From the NCBI GenBank assembly GCA_003118195.1, contig BEXV01000999.1, positions 67,246 through 131,245 of the forward strand: a stretch of DNA of 64,000 bases, written 5' to 3'. The position numbers and the translations under genes were made by a program. The notes beneath the pieces were generated by a model. The model was given only the letters and a program-made list of their open reading frames with translations, was not told where the DNA came from and did no database searches. Within the stretch, counting starts at the first letter, position 1. Each line of letters starts with the position of its first letter. Below, piece by piece: positions 40,901 through 56,700 of this stretch. Origin of the DNA: Hemicentrotus pulcherrimus (taxonomy: Eukaryota > Echinodermata > Echinoidea > Camarodonta > Strongylocentrotidae).

Positions 40901-43900
40901 TGTTTTCAAAAACAGATTGGGATCACTGGGAAAGGAAAAAGGAAAATATAAATCCCCCGGCAAGCACAACTGACGTCAATTACCCATGCCACAATCTACA
41001 TTGCGAACGTTTGAGAGTTCAGATAAATTTGATTCTTGCGAGCAGGATAAATTGTATGGATTTAATGATGGATTAATTAATAGGAATATATTTTGGAAAC
41101 GATAAAGCTAAGTTGCAAAAACTTCATTTTCAAGGTTATTTCATTCTTCAACTGTTTGTTGCTTTATACTTCATTAACGAATTCAGGTAATTAAATATCC
41201 ATTCCCTAAAGCGGATTCAGTTTTTCTATTATCAAAAAATAAATCATGCTCTTATTATTGTCAAGAACTTCTTGACGATCCAGCTGTGGTGGCCTAATAT
41301 TGTTTGACGGATAAAGAGAAATGTGCCTCCTCCTGCTTTTTATCATGTTCGGCCTAAAATTAACGATCCTGGAAAAATTCCTTCAATTGTCAGACTCGTG
41401 TCATCAAATACAAGCAAGACGTGAGAAATATCGTGAAAGGGAGTCTAATTGAGTCAGTCTTGTGTTGGCCTTCCATTTTCTCTATCGGGCTCACCTGTTT
41501 TACTAATGTTCTCTTTTATACGTGATATTTTACATTCACTTTTGAAACTCACACAGGTAATCCTTTATTGCTTCCCTATAGCAATTAAAGATCAAGTCAA
41601 CCTCGGTTTAATTGCTATTATCCTTAACTGATGAATATCTTATTCAGCCTCAGGGCTTAGTTTAAAGGCTTATGAGGTCTCCGAATCTTTCATTAGGTAA
41701 ACCAGGGAGGTGGGTAAACCAAACGTATACATATAGGTCACTATTGTAAATTTCTTAATTACTAGCCTTCACTTCAATATCATTATCTCAAACCACCTGT
41801 CTCACAAATTGAGAAGTTGTTATATCTTGAAGTAATGCTAAGAGAAAACCGCTTTGCTTAGATATTCACTCGCTTGAAGGGTGGAAGAATTCATCCAATT
41901 CATAATTTCACTTTTGAATGGGACTATGGGAGCCTTTGCTTAACCTTCTTGATGTTTAACTTTGTCAACCTTTTTCATTTTCTTGGTCTTTTGATAGCAT
42001 CTGCTTTAATATCGGAGTAAATTTGTCCTCAAAATTAGCCCCCAAACTCCAAATCAAATTTTCTTGAGGCACCCTCTTATCAAATCTCTGTTGTAATTGC
42101 TTTGTCTTTCAAAGGAAAAAGTCCATGGATTTTATTATCATCCTCCTTATTTTTAAACGCCTCTTATTAATTGATAACCATTTCACTCAAGGGGACTGTT
42201 TTTAGTTTTGTGGTCGAGATGTTTTTTTTTCAGATCTAGCCAGGTAGTTTTTGACAGCAAGTCACGATTCGGTCGTAAGTTTTAATTGATCACGAAGGAT
42301 ATGATAATCTGGATGTTATTGTCAAACGTTCGTCTCATCCCTGTGAAACAGTCGAAACTAGCCTTCCGTGTTGGGACGTGTCTTAATGAACGGAATAACC
42401 CGCGGTTTCTCATCGGTTAGAATAGATATTATTTAACGTTGCCGATTTGATGACTCCATGAGCTTTGTGATTCGGTTGATGATGGCAAAGATCTTGTTTA
42501 ACTTTGCTGCTTGTCCTCCTTTACCTCATACCTCTATTTCATTCTATTTCATTTTAACCCCCCTTTGTCTTTATCGATACTGAATTATTTGATTAAGTTG
42601 CACAGCCAATTAGTTTTCTAGACATAAAATTATTCCTTATAGGATAAATCCCTTGGAACATCTCATTCTTGCATCCTTGAACATTCGAATTACTAAATAT
42701 TGAGTACAAAGAGCAACATTTTGTAGTCAAATAAAATGTAACTTTGATGAATTTCGTCATTAGTTAGCAAACACAAAGTACGTACATTCCCTGCATCTTA
42801 ATAAAGGAATTTTACTGTATACATAAAGAAATACATATTGGTTGAAACAGAAAGTTTGCAATTGATGATGAAATGCTCTAAAAATCGAATGAAATTAGTG
42901 AGATGGTTCATCAAAATAACGAAAATGCAGGTGAAGGTCTGATTTCAATTTTTTCACAGATCTATTTTAATTTCCACTGTCACTCCATATTTGATAACTG
43001 ATAAGGTATAATTTGGATTAAATTATATTGGTTTAGGTAATAATTCAATGGATTAGACTTCATGTCCACTGTCTCGCAACTGGTCATGAATCAAGAGGTT
43101 GTTGTACTTTTGATTTTTTTAATTCAACGGTCAATTTACAGTGTTTTAATCAATAATTTTCCCGAAATCCGTGGATAAATCGAAAATCCCAAACCCAATC
43201 GCGATCCGCTTGGGCATAAGCCAGGCAATAACTCTTCTATCCGATTTCTATATCGGGAAGAAATTATTGGGATATGTGCAATCCCCCAATTTCCTAGAAA
43301 TGTAGAAAATTAATGTACAACTGTCTAACCATCAATTAAGGGAAGATGCTTGGTTAATAAGGAAGGGGAGTTGTCATATCTAAATTGACGATGATGGCAG
43401 CGTTTATTGAACTAATATTGTATATTGAGCATGTATTCTGACTAAATTTCTTTAGTGCCATTAGATCGCAGAAGATGCATTGAGTAGAGGTATAATCAAC
43501 CGAGTCACCCTTTCAGAATTTGATTTAAAGAGGCTTCTAAATCTGATTATCTTCCATTTTACTAAGATCAAAATTAAAAAAAAACTTGAGTATCTCATAT
43601 TTGAGTATGGATGAATCATCAGCACTTTTCCAATAAAATGCAAGGTTCATGAGTTTATCATAATACCACTCTTCACAAGTAGGATAAAGTTTCGAAACAA
43701 GGGCGCCCCCATTTGAAGATGCACCAAAAAAAAAATGTATAGCCAGATAGAATTTGGAAATAAGGTTATTTAAATAGGACAAACTACTATCCATTTCGAC
43801 ATTACATTACTCTAATTTGGTAGCACTCGTGTCGGGCACATTTTTTTCTCTCAGAACTTTGTCGGTCTACGACCCCATAACGTGTCCAAAATGTCATACA

Positions 43901-46900
43901 CACAGGATGTAGTATTGCAGACGTTATGTATTAGCATTTCTGATTATGACCAAGAAGTTACTTCTTGTTATGACTAATGCTATAAGACGGGAAGTGCAAT
44001 GAATGTTGGTCCACAAATAGATGTTTTTTTATCAACAACACTAGCACTAAGGCGATGAAACCAGTCCTGCCTCGAGAAATGATTAACTCAACGGTCCCCA
44101 ACAGCTACAGTAAACAGAGATTCATATAAGAACCCAAATGATGAAGACGTAATGGGTTAATTTAATAATAATCATGGTAAATGTCATCATTTCTCTTGGT
44201 GAACGAAAAGGGCAAGGTAATACAGAACATCATGTGTTGAACTTGTGTTCTGTGGCCGTTGTTTCTTAGAAGTTGGTTCCATATCCATCAAATTCGTTGG
44301 GGCCCACGCTGAGAAACAAAGCCAAATGTTTAGTATTTTCGTAGTAACCTGATCTTAAACACTTAAAAATAAAAAGAAGGCAATTTTAATATCTTTGCGC
44401 GTCACCTATTGAAATGGTGTGCACCTGATAATAACACATTTACATAATTTGAACATGGTTTCTGAAGGCAATACATTAGTAGGTAGTGAATAAACCTTAT
44501 GTTGATTTCCTGAAAGTCTATGCGATCGTGTTTTGAATCCCTGTATAAAACGCTTTTCTAGGTATTAAACAAAAAAGTTTATCTTCCCGAATGTTATCAC
44601 TTCTCAGTTCACCACTGCCATCTCTCATCCTGGCTTCGTATGTAGAAAAATAATTTCCATATAGGCTTGTTTCTTCACAGAGTGTCAAATTTTTTCTTCA
44701 ACGAATCGGATAGACGAGGATGGAAAATAACGAAGTCTCTTTTAGAGGAGGGGGCTGTCAAACTATTATTCTGACTGACCATTATCAAACTGCGACTGCA
44801 ACCAGTAACACAATTGGCCTTCTGTTTCTAAGCATTCCATCATTAAACCTATGCATACTAAGCCCAATCAACTTTAAGCTGAGGTACAAGCTCACCCAAA
44901 CACATGCCTTCGACTGGTCAACTTGACCATTACTAAGAGTTGTCTCATCGACAGCTGCTCTCGAAAACTTCGTCACTGGCATAGAGGCTGACCCCTCCCC
45001 TATCTTATTAACACATCATTTCCTCCCCAAAGAGACCATATCATTAGTATTTTAACGATGCACACCTACATGGGTTAGTGTAAGGTGTGTGTGTGTGTGT
45101 GTATGTGTGTGTATTTTTTTCTTCCATGGGGGGGGGGGGGTTATTTCCTACATAGGCAAGGTGGGGAATCCCTAAGATAGGGTGGGACATGGAGACCCAC
45201 CCAGTACTTCCGAAACTGAGGATTAGGTACTATAATTATGTTATTTACCTTTTAAAGGCAATATCATTAATATACTTAGCGTCTAATTGGTCTGTAACTT
45301 GAGGTCAACCCAAGCTTGAAAATACACCGCCCCACAGAATTTGATGAAGGATAGAAAAGGGCGTTTGATAAAGGTTGTTCATACTTCGATGACAATAATT
45401 TGAAAATTGTTGGTATTAAGTCACTTTCCTTTTCCTTAATATTATCACCCACCATATTTTTAAATTTTTGTTTATGAATATACATTAAGTAATACAATTA
45501 CTTGACTTCCCACGTTTATTGGTTAAGATGTTATAAATGAGTGGAAATCAAGCTAAATGACCAGTATCAGTATTGAGGCTCTAATTTTCTAAACAAAAAA
45601 GGCAACATTGTTTGATAAGGTAATATCATTTGATTATTTCCTAAATGTAAAACTAGAATGGACTTCTTGACTCCTTCTCCTCATAATCATGTCCGTTCCA
45701 AAAATACAGTTTGATTAAAGATTAAAGATTTAGTTACAATTCTATTCCTGGCACTGTGCCTATAACATAGTACATTCCTTGTTGCTCATCGCTTTGATTG
45801 CTTCCAGAAAAAAATGGCTGAAAATGACATGAAGAGTATGATGATATCTCGATGACTATAGCCCCCTTTGGGTCGCCCCGCGTTGAAACTTACGGAAATA
45901 ATTAGTTTACAGAATGTTGTTGATTGGAGGGGGCCCCTTATGTGCTGATAAAGGAAACCCGATTAGATTACTCGGCTCTAGACTTCCCATATTGGCATGG
46001 TCAGTATGTGTAATGAAAGCTAGTTTCTGTTGACCAATCCATGATATTTATATACGCGCAAGAAAGAGAGTTACTCCTTTATGAAAAAATAAATGGGTGC
46101 TTACCCCAAAAGAATACATAACAATTTGATTTGAAGTCATGTATATATAAAACGAACGAACAAATAAAAACAAACAAAACAAACAATACAAAAATTCTGT
46201 GAAATGTCATTCTTTTTTTATAAATTTATTTATTTTATTAAAAAAAAAAACGACAAATCGTAAACGTTTCATTATTATTGCATCATTTACAAACCTGTTA
46301 ATAAAACAGTTGAGGTAGTGATTACTATAATGTTTTCTGTTTCACTTCTCTTCAACAAAATGTTTTGCCATGAATACACGAGATGACATGTACAATCAAA
46401 GGATCACTTCTTCAAATATTTACAGCAATACAGGTAAACACATTTATTTAAATACACAAACAAAGGAAACGAAAACAGACTTTAGGGAGGATGCCAAACG
46501 TTACTTTATGTAACATCATGTACATCGTGCGCGATACCCATGCAAAACGTCCATTTACAAGTGATTACATCAATATGTGGTATACCCAAGTCGATATGAT
46601 GAAGAAATGAGAATGCATTTATCTTCAGATAATGGAGGCGGCGCCAAAATGAGAGTTAGATGGAGGTTGATGAGTTTCGTCACGAGTCGATGATAACAAT
46701 AATTGGTTTGGGGGTTCCAAGGGAGAATATCTTCTTCTGGTTCTTGTCTCATCACAGTTATGCCAATCAATATTCGAAGACATTCCTATATCACTCTGTT
46801 GGGTAATGGTATGAGAATAAAGGACATTTCATTCTTGAAATTGTACCCCATGCATAAATAAATAGGTTTTAAAATGAAAATAAACAACATGGTGATTCTC

Positions 46901-49900
46901 TTATATCTTTCTAATACTGAAAATCACAAATAGTTTCATTATGAAGAACACATCGTGTGCCTTTAGTCATGTACATGTTATGCGAATGAATGTGAAACGT
47001 TATAAAAACGAATAAGCAATTCATCAGTCTTGATAACACCGAGTCATCTACGAACAAGTAGAGATGTCGAAATGGTAATGATTTGGAATATCAATCTAAT
47101 TCATATAATGTGGGAAAAAGTGCATTAAATGTAGTTGAATAGACACGGGAAATGGAAGTACGTGTAAGTAAGGAAATAAGAGTCGGTCTAGCGGGAATGT
47201 CCACGGTACGGCCAGCTTTCTGTCTTCGCCTACAAACTGACTCAGTCACGTATTTCGGATGTTGACTTTAAAGGCCTGTCCCTAAAGACGTAAATAATCA
47301 TACCTGATCGATAAACGTCTTTAAAAAATAAAAAAAATTACACACAAATATATACAAATACACACAGGCCCATTGACTTGAGGTTATTAGAGTGTCGAGT
47401 CTGTTCTCATGTAAATCTTTAATCCCAACCGTAGCTCCTTTTACATAGAAACATATATTTATACTTTGCGAGGTTTACATCTACTGAAGATCACACTCGT
47501 TCGGTAGCTTATTCTCTTACTCTCAAAATTGTCTCTCACTTTGTCAGATCTATGTATCAGGGGATAAGACTTTAGTTTCATTCATTTTAGGGATGACTAA
47601 TCATTCTAACCTCGCCTCTCTCCTATCTACCGTACAGTGCCTACCGAGTCACAGTAAAGCGCATGAATGAGGTTGCCAAGCGCTCAGCCGACTACCAAGA
47701 CTACCAAGGATGGTCCATGCGCCCTGTCTACCCCGGCCACTACACCCAATCAAACTCGCACTGGATCGCTGCAGAGTTCGGACAAGGGGAACTACCCAAT
47801 GTCTTCACGGTGGGGGATAACAGGACGTACGGGGGGTACCACAATGTCCCCCTCGCTCCAGGAAACTCCTACGGGATCAGCATGTGCAGCGTCAGCAGGA
47901 CAATGAGGGTTAGTATTAATGTTACCTTTATTCATATTTATTTTTTAAAAGACCATTGTCCCATTGTTCGATTGATTAAATTATTTTCATAAGGAAAAGT
48001 ACATTGACAAAAGGTCAGTTATCTCTCTTTTGCATTCACCAATCAACCGATTCAATTCAATTAGATCAAGAACCACATGATTTCGACTGTATAACAGATT
48101 CATCCAATTCTTTCACCCTGCATGTATATAACAAGTTTGTGCCATGATGTCTTTTGATGTAGATTTTCAAACATACTAAATGCTATTGTCATGATTGTCC
48201 TTACAAACTCATATATAAAAGGATTATTTTTCTTCCTCGAAAAATGGTGAACTATCAAAAACATAACTGTTCAAAACTGTTCCTCTTTTTCAGATAGGAG
48301 AGGCGTTACGTAAGAATAGCTTGAGTTGTTTTTCTGGTAAAATAAACAAATTATCTTTTTTGTGTGTTATTTAGGACATGGCATCAAGTTGCAGTCATCC
48401 CATCGAGGTCAAAGGTCAGTATATTCGTTGTCATTTTAACAATTATTATGAATGCAGAGCAATCTTTAAAAAATCAATAGAATCAAAAAAGGAAAGTTTG
48501 TATTATTTCATGAACAAATTGATATGAGAACCATTTTTGTTTTAATGGATAACTTTGGTCGTTACTGATCACGATATATTTACTTTGAAACAAGTTTAGA
48601 TGGATACAAAATCTCGATATTTTTGTAAGATGCATGATTATAACATGGCCCTACTAAGAAGGTCCATGATTATACATGGTGTACATTGGCCATATTGGCA
48701 TGGTCAGATTGGATTATTTGGGTCATGCTCTTCATGGTTCCTGGCGAAATGAATACTTCATGTGATATTATTCGGCTTTCTTATTTTTAAATAAGCTTGG
48801 CAGCTGCAGAGATAAATATAAAAACAACGCAAAGTCATTGGTCCTTTGTAGCTCAAATAGCGAAGATGGGGGGGGGGAGGGCTGGTGAAACTAGGGGTGA
48901 ATGGATATGATAATCACCCGGTAAATTGTGGTTTTCATACAACATGGCGGTTGATTCATCATTCCAGCTCAGTTCAATAATACTGACCATACACCCGTGT
49001 TATGACGAACGCTCAGATAGAAACATTGTAATGCCCTTAACCTAGATACCGAATGGGATGTCGAACACATTGTTTGATTTAACAAAAAATGGGAAGTGGC
49101 GGCTTTGGCTCCTACATGACATTTGAATTAAGCTTCCTGCGAACAAAAAACTTGCACCACTCGATATATTTTAGGCAGCTTGCACCTATATTTGGCGGGA
49201 AAGGGGAGGGATTTTTTGCAGATTCATGAGAGGCCTGTCATTTCCTATCGTGTATATGTATTGTGTGCTGTCAATTAATCTGTTCATACTGTATACAGTG
49301 TGAGACATTATGAGCGCATCGAACATTACTCATTATTTAGCATATGGATATAAGCTTACATTAACAGTATTCAACGTTCACAAGAGCACTTAGAAAGTAG
49401 AACACTCGTCACTGGAGCTCAAAAATGTCGGTCTTGTGGTTACCCGAGAGTTCAATAGACCGACATCCCACAGAATCGGCATCAGTCTCGTTAGCTGTCG
49501 GTCTATTGAGATGTCCCGCACTCACATTAACCGCCTAAATGACCCCCTCTTTGTCCGAGCGCAGCTTTTGTTTTGTGGGGGGGGGGGGGGNTAATGGTAT
49601 ATTGCAATCAACCTATGACGAGGATCACAGTCCTAACTGCCAAATATCTAGTTTCAAATCAACACAATAACAATATCCTAAACACGGCTGTGGTCCAGAA
49701 AAAATGCAAAAAATGAAGATCAGTCTAAATCCTGGATAAGAATAATGTCTGATCCCAACTCAGAAGCCTCCAACAAAAGTACGTGATGTATTCGAAGTAT
49801 AGTGCTAACAAAAATTAAGATATCAGTGACGCATTACTTTCTTTAGCGGCGTCAATATAATACGCAAATGAATCTAAACTATGACTAGAGAAAAAAATGT

Positions 49901-50662
49901 TTTGATAACCACGATTCGGAATAATCACCAGAGTTACAGAGAGCTTTTTTTATGGAAAGATTCGAAACAAAGCAGTAGTGATTTTCTTTTCGTTTCAAGT
50001 TAGTGTCTATCGGGTTCCTTGTGAAGAGGTCCATTGGACAGTCGCGTTTGCATCCATCGAATCAGTTTTTACAATACTATCGAATAGTATTATACTATCT
50101 GTTCTTTCATTACTGATGAAAATATTGATAGATTTCTTAGGATTATCAGAAGTCGACAGATGTAATAGTGTGAAGAGCGCTTGTTATTAAAAATGGATTA
50201 AATCTGGTTGAATTCCAACGCAAATAATCGACTTGAATGTGTGGTGGTGGACTAAATGTAAAACTGTGAAACTAGTCTTCATCTCACCTCGAAGTTCATG
50301 TTTCTTCATGACAAAATAAGGCTCACTTTCTTTCTCTTTTTCTTCTTGTTGTGCCTTGATCGCAGCCAAGCCCAACCCGACATCGTTGTCGAATGCCACC
50401 GTCTTTCCGAACGAATTAAAGGCTGCCTTGGGCGTCATCCTACTCGTGGTCATGGTCGCAGTCCTCATCGTAGCTGTGATCAGAAGAAGGTAAGTACACA
50501 GCATTCATGAAATCGTTTTGATGTCCTGATGTCTTTACATGTCTTTATATCTTCGGCCCATTTTTATCATTTTGTATCTCTCTATGTCTCTGCCTCTGCC
50601 TTCTTCCTCTCTCTTAATATATCACCCCTCTCTCCCTTTCTCTCTCTATCTCTCTCTCTCTC

Positions 50663-50717
<55 letters not shown>

Positions 50718-53700
50718 TGTCTACTTTCACCAAATCCTCTTTGAGCAGTTATGTTTTTTAAACGTTTATTCGTCGACGGCTTGTCGCATATCCATTCCTA
50801 GCACATACGAAAGCGATATCGGCATTTGTGATTAAGGTACATATTTCTTCGAATTAATAAATGCCTTTATTTATATGTTTATGTTGAGATCCACTGAATA
50901 TGCGATTATTGATATTATCTGGAAAACTTTAAAATACAGTAAAATTAAAAGTTTTTTTATACAAAGGGATTTGAGAGAGAATGTGTAAACTTCTGTAGGA
51001 TTAAAAAAAAAATTAATTAAAAATCATCTTTCCTAATGAATGCATGATTTTTAGACGAAAAGGGGGATATTAACGATAATTAACATGCCTACTGAAATAT
51101 GATGTGTAAATCATCTACAAATCTTGAGAGAGCAATCCGAAAATCGTAATGAGCCGGTGCAAACTGTTTATCAATCTTATTAGTCACGGAAGGATTGGTC
51201 CTATATTACTAATGATTGATACGATAAGAAACTATTCAATGTTCTGAAGCGCAATGAGATTGGACACTGAAAGAGCAATCTATCATCGTAAATTAAAGAT
51301 AATCATGATAATTCAGGAAGCGTATTAAAATTAATGATTTTCCTTCCAAGCTAGTGACCCTCATTCCTTCAATAACAATTTTTAAGGCGGACATTACCCT
51401 TAAATAAAGATATGAGTGAAAATTGATTTTTAAAACTTGTTTCATCCCAAACTAAACGCTCTTGATTCTCATAGTGGTGGTGACAGAACCCTCAATCTCG
51501 ATGCTCATACACGCATTTGATATAAATAAAGGGTTCGAGAATTGAGACCAATCTTGATCTCATCTTCAAGACTGGTCTTGCAACCCTTGTGAGATAGAAA
51601 AAATATGCCGCATACATTTGGATCCCATTGAGATTAGGTCGCCAGGAAACGCGATATTTCATCGAGTTACAAAAAGTGTGTCTTTCGTCGACTTCACAGA
51701 CGAAATGAAAAACAGGAAATTCGGGATAAAAGAACTGCTACTGAAATACAGGAAAACATTTGCAGAAACTCTAATGAAACTGTTTACACTCCACCCTGTT
51801 TTTGAAAGATATACAAGCGCGGTAATATCCATGCACTGTACTTCAACCTGTTTTCTTTTTTTTTCTCTCTGACTCTGTCCTTTTTAAGAAATATGATTGT
51901 AGGAATTCTTGTGTGTGGTTGGCAGAAAAAATGAATAAACAATAAAACTAAACACATGTGATTCTAAATCATTCATGCATAATTGTATTATCCCAACAAT
52001 AGTTTGCTCATTCTAAATTTCTATTCTGTGCATATAATCAACATGAGGCGTCCTTTGTGTCTTACCCCGTAATTACAGTTTATTACTAAACATAAAAAAG
52101 AGAATTTGTATAATCCGGTAAATTTATGATCGATCTACCGCACAGCTTCCTTCATCGCAATGCTATTACCCATACAATGTTTTTTGTATGATACTAGTCC
52201 TTGCTGACTTTAAACTTGATTAGTTATAATTCATATTTCTATGAAAAGTCGCCCTTTTCTCTTAGTTTACCTCCCCTCTGATAATTATTGTCGTCATCAT
52301 TCGAATAAACATCGCTGATATTTATTATCATTTCTAGCTGTGGTTGTCATTGTAGTATGAGATCATTTGATGCAGACTTGTTGAAACAATAACGTTTATC
52401 TTGACAACTAAAAAGATTGTCAGAGTCTTTCCAAACATAGCAACAACTGATGTATTCAAAGTGGATTCTATCCGCGGAGATGTTATAGCAGATGAATGAC
52501 ATGTATATTAAGATACATCAATGAACGGGTCGATTAGTATTATACAGCGACCTTCATCGGTACTTTGATATATAATTGTGGTAGTATTGCTATCCAATAA
52601 ATAAAGTTGTTTTCTTATTTTACGTCAATTGTTTTGCTTTATTTGTCTACCTTGTTCTTAGGAAACGTCTTCACACAACTCGTCCCAAGGAAGGTATCGG
52701 TCTCTCTGCGCTAGGTATGTTACAACTACACACACTGCATTTCGACACCTGTATTAGTAACGATCTAATGGCAGTATAGGCCATGTCACGTGTTATTATA
52801 GGCTACTTATTAGTCACGTGTTATTATAGGCTACTTATTAGTATAATAATAATAATAATAACAATACATAACATTTATTAGGCGCTTAATACTGATGTTT
52901 CTAAGCGCACAGTGTTCTGATTAAGAGAAGACTATAACCCGTTGAATTAAATCAGAAGAAAAAGCAAAAATACAAAAGTAACATAGATACATTGTTCCAG
53001 TTTAATGCTTGTTTAACTGAATATCATATCAAGCGTAAAGCACTCTTTTGGAAGGAAATTATGTTTGTTTCATTGAATACATGGTAATTTTTATCTAGCT
53101 CATGAATAAAAAATTCAAGTTGGTATTGTCACGTCAGAACAAATCTGACTAGTTTTCTTGTTTTTCAAACGCAGAAAGCGGTGTTGAGAACGGTGCATCC
53201 ATGTCTAACGGAGCAAGCACCACCCTGCCCGCCCTCGCTCGGGGGCAAGGTGTATACAAAGCAAAACGTAAGTACTCACAATAATTTTAAAACAGATACG
53301 AATGTGAACACTGTAAGAGGTGTCATGTATAGCCTAACCAATTGTCCCGTTCTCAAAACCTGTAAATCTTCCCTTGTAACTAATCACGGGTTACACAATT
53401 ATGAGTATCGTTTACCTTATTGCAAATCTAACTCTACAGTCATAGCGCCTTATTACACTGTTTCTTACATATTAATGACTTTCCAAGTAGGTTGGGACGT
53501 TATACAAAACAGTGATAAGAAAGATCAGTGTTTTCCTCTTTAAAAAAAAAGGGTAAAAGTCAGTACAAAAGCAGGTTCAGCGTAGAAAGCAGGATCTGGC
53601 ATTGGCGTCGAACATTTCTATCTTTGAGGGTACAGGATCACAGTTCTTCGTCTCTTGTATAATTCAATTTAATTCAATTCAATTATTTGTATTCATCCAA

Positions 53701-56700
53701 ATTCACAGGAATACATGGAAATTTGTTTTGGTCACACATTGTAAAAATACCAAAGTTATATATTTAAAACGTTGTGATTATAATCACAGAAGAACCATCA
53801 AAATAAAAGATAGACAACATAGCATTATTCTTATTATTACACATTGAAAATGATGAAAGGATATAGAACATCAGTGTGAAGAAATGAAGGAAAACCACAA
53901 CAAACCGCTACTTGGGCCCATATGCTCCTCAGTCCATTTGGTTGTACAAACGAACAGAGTATGGAACTTATCAGTTTCAGTTTCAGTTTCAGTTTATTAA
54001 AAAAACACATGGCATAGTAATCATGACGAACAAACATGATCCAAATTGAGACCCCAAAAAGAAATGCTTGTGAGTGGGGCCCCTTTGGAGGATGGACATC
54101 TCAATCCCAGCGGATTGGCAAAGAGACCAACGTGTTTCAAGGAGCCCAAATATCGGCTTGTCCGACATTTCATTGAGCGCATTCTCCTTCCTGACCGTAA
54201 TAATTCATATAAGTAATTTAGATTGTGATTCCATTCTTATAAGTCCTTTTTATGCATGACAAATATCTCGCTGTAGAAAACTATCCGAGTGTGGCAATGT
54301 TTCTTCATTTTCAAGCAAAAGTCATCGACACACGAGTCTATAGATTTGATAACCTATTGCCCCATGCTTTGACACCTGCAAGCAACCTATAAACTAATCA
54401 ACCGTTATCTAACCTGTTTGTCTTTCTTTAGCGAGAGGACTATCGGTAAACGCACTGCAGAACGGTCAGAACGGGCACGGTATAAAACGAGGTAACGGCG
54501 CCATGAGACAACGACCCAAAACCGCGCCCAAACCAGCAAACCCCAGCGCCATGAGAGCAAGATGGCAGGCGCCACCAGCAGTCAAGATTGTCGAGTTGTC
54601 AGGATACGTGAAGGAGAAGACAGCCAATGGCGAGATGTGTTTCAAGCTTGACTATGAGGTGGGTAACGTTCAAATGAGCAGACAGGAAAGTGTAAAACGG
54701 GACTATCAACAGATGTTGCCATAAAGGGTCAGCATGGTCAAATGTAATTCCCTTCAGTTGCATTTTAACAAAAACAGAAAGTGTTTCTTTTACCTAGATA
54801 GATATCCAGTCTTTACCGAGAAGTGTTTACAATCCGTATTTTTTTATTTTTACAATCGTTCATCCCAGTCAGCATGGTCAGAAACTTCTTTTAAAAAATG
54901 AACCGTTTCGGAAGACTAATTGATAGATTTCTTCTAATGAGCCGGCAGACTTTTGGTCCGAAAGTACCCGACATAATCTCCATGTCAAAAATAGAGACTT
55001 TTTGCTTTCAAAAGATAAATGTGAATAAAAGAGGTGGTAGCTGGGTGGTCAAATATCAGGGTAATTATTTAATCTTAAAGCAACAATACATTAGTGACAT
55101 AACAGATTGGTCTGAGAATTATGATCAATTGTATTATTACAAATTCCTTTGATTAAACAAAAAACCTTTTATTGTTTTATATTTTTACAGCGTCTTCCTG
55201 ACGGTCAGATGTACACATGGGAGGTGGCTACCAGACAAGAAAATGTTTCCAAGAACAGATATATCAACATTATTCCATGTAAGTCCCCTCTGTAAATCAT
55301 TAGGTAGTAATTGATAACTCGATGTCCGCATGTCGAACAATTTGACTGCATCGTGGGGTCCAGAGGTCGTTTCAAGGACTATATACTGTCAGGCTATTGG
55401 GATCTACTCATGCCATATGCCTGCATGGTAGCTAACTTTGCGTTTATAAATTTGAACTCATGAAATAAGATGGATAATATTATTTGGTGCTTTATAACAA
55501 ATCGGAAAAGAAATTGTTTTATGAATTGCATTACCCTATTAACATTATACTTCGTATTGTGTGTGCTGAATAAGCAAAACAGAATTATGTCATTCTGTTC
55601 ATCTTACTAAAATAAATCATATCTGTTATAATGCGTTCAGAAGCTTAAAAGCTGCTTAAAAGCAGGGTGATCTCATCGTTCTAACACATTTGCTGCTGGT
55701 TTGATTGGTGCCATTTTGTATCACTTTTAATTACATCAATACCTGAGAGCTATTTGGACAATATCAACCTTTATGCCTAAACGCCTTAATTCATAACAAT
55801 AGAAAGAAGAGTGAATGGTAGGTACAGACTTTAATCCATGATCATGGAACGGAAACACGTTTGACAAACTAAATTAGGATACGAAACACTCTGTGAAGTC
55901 ACTCGATTGAATGATGATACAATATCCGCTTAAATTATTTCCAAAACACCTGCTGAAAAACAACAAACATATGTGCAAAATATACCCCGTTCAATATCTA
56001 TAGACTTCATATGTTGAATATGCAGCCCCACTAATTGAAATTGACGTGCTGGACCACAAAGTGTTTGGAACGGCTTCATTTCGTGTCCAAATTTATGTTT
56101 AGACGAAATCGTTGCCAATTTTAGTGATTAAACTGATTTGCCCGGAAAAAATTGAACCTCTCTGTCTGCTCACGGCTATTTAGCTCGTGTTTAGCACTGT
56201 CCTTTTAGTTCGTGAATAAAGATCCTGTATAGTTCAGAGATGATTCACGAAGAGCCATTCGTTTGGAGTCAAGCCAGTAAAGTTTCAAAAGTCGCCTAAT
56301 AGGCGTTAAGAGAGCGGAGCTTACAATTACCATGACCATCTTGTCACTTAAAATGCATCTTTTGAAATTTATAGTTCCAACTTTCCCTGATGTGTTTTTA
56401 GATTCATTTGCCTCCTCGAACAATCGGCAGAGATGCAGCAAAATATTTCGAGGAACAATTAAACAAGCTAACAATAGTCATGTAACTACAGAAATAATTT
56501 TCAATATTTTGGTCACCCTGTGGACTTCCAAGGCAGTTTAGATATGCCACCACATTCTAATAGAGACATATTATGGCCAAACTATTACATATTAAATCTA
56601 TAAAACTCGGTGTTGCTTCTGATATTTAATCTATACTAAATTATTCCTAGATGCGGTATTGTCGTCATTTGTGTTGCTACAGTGGTTTCAACCGTTTAAT

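Noticed and set aside
50529..50835. Two plus-strand frames of 71 and 98 codons
   Set aside because: Ser/Leu runs from the CT microsatellite in the intron after the transmembrane exon.
53181..53543. 120-codon plus-strand frame starting at an ATG
   Set aside because: It overlaps exon 26 in a different frame and reads through the donor GTAAGT; the phase chain supports the other frame.
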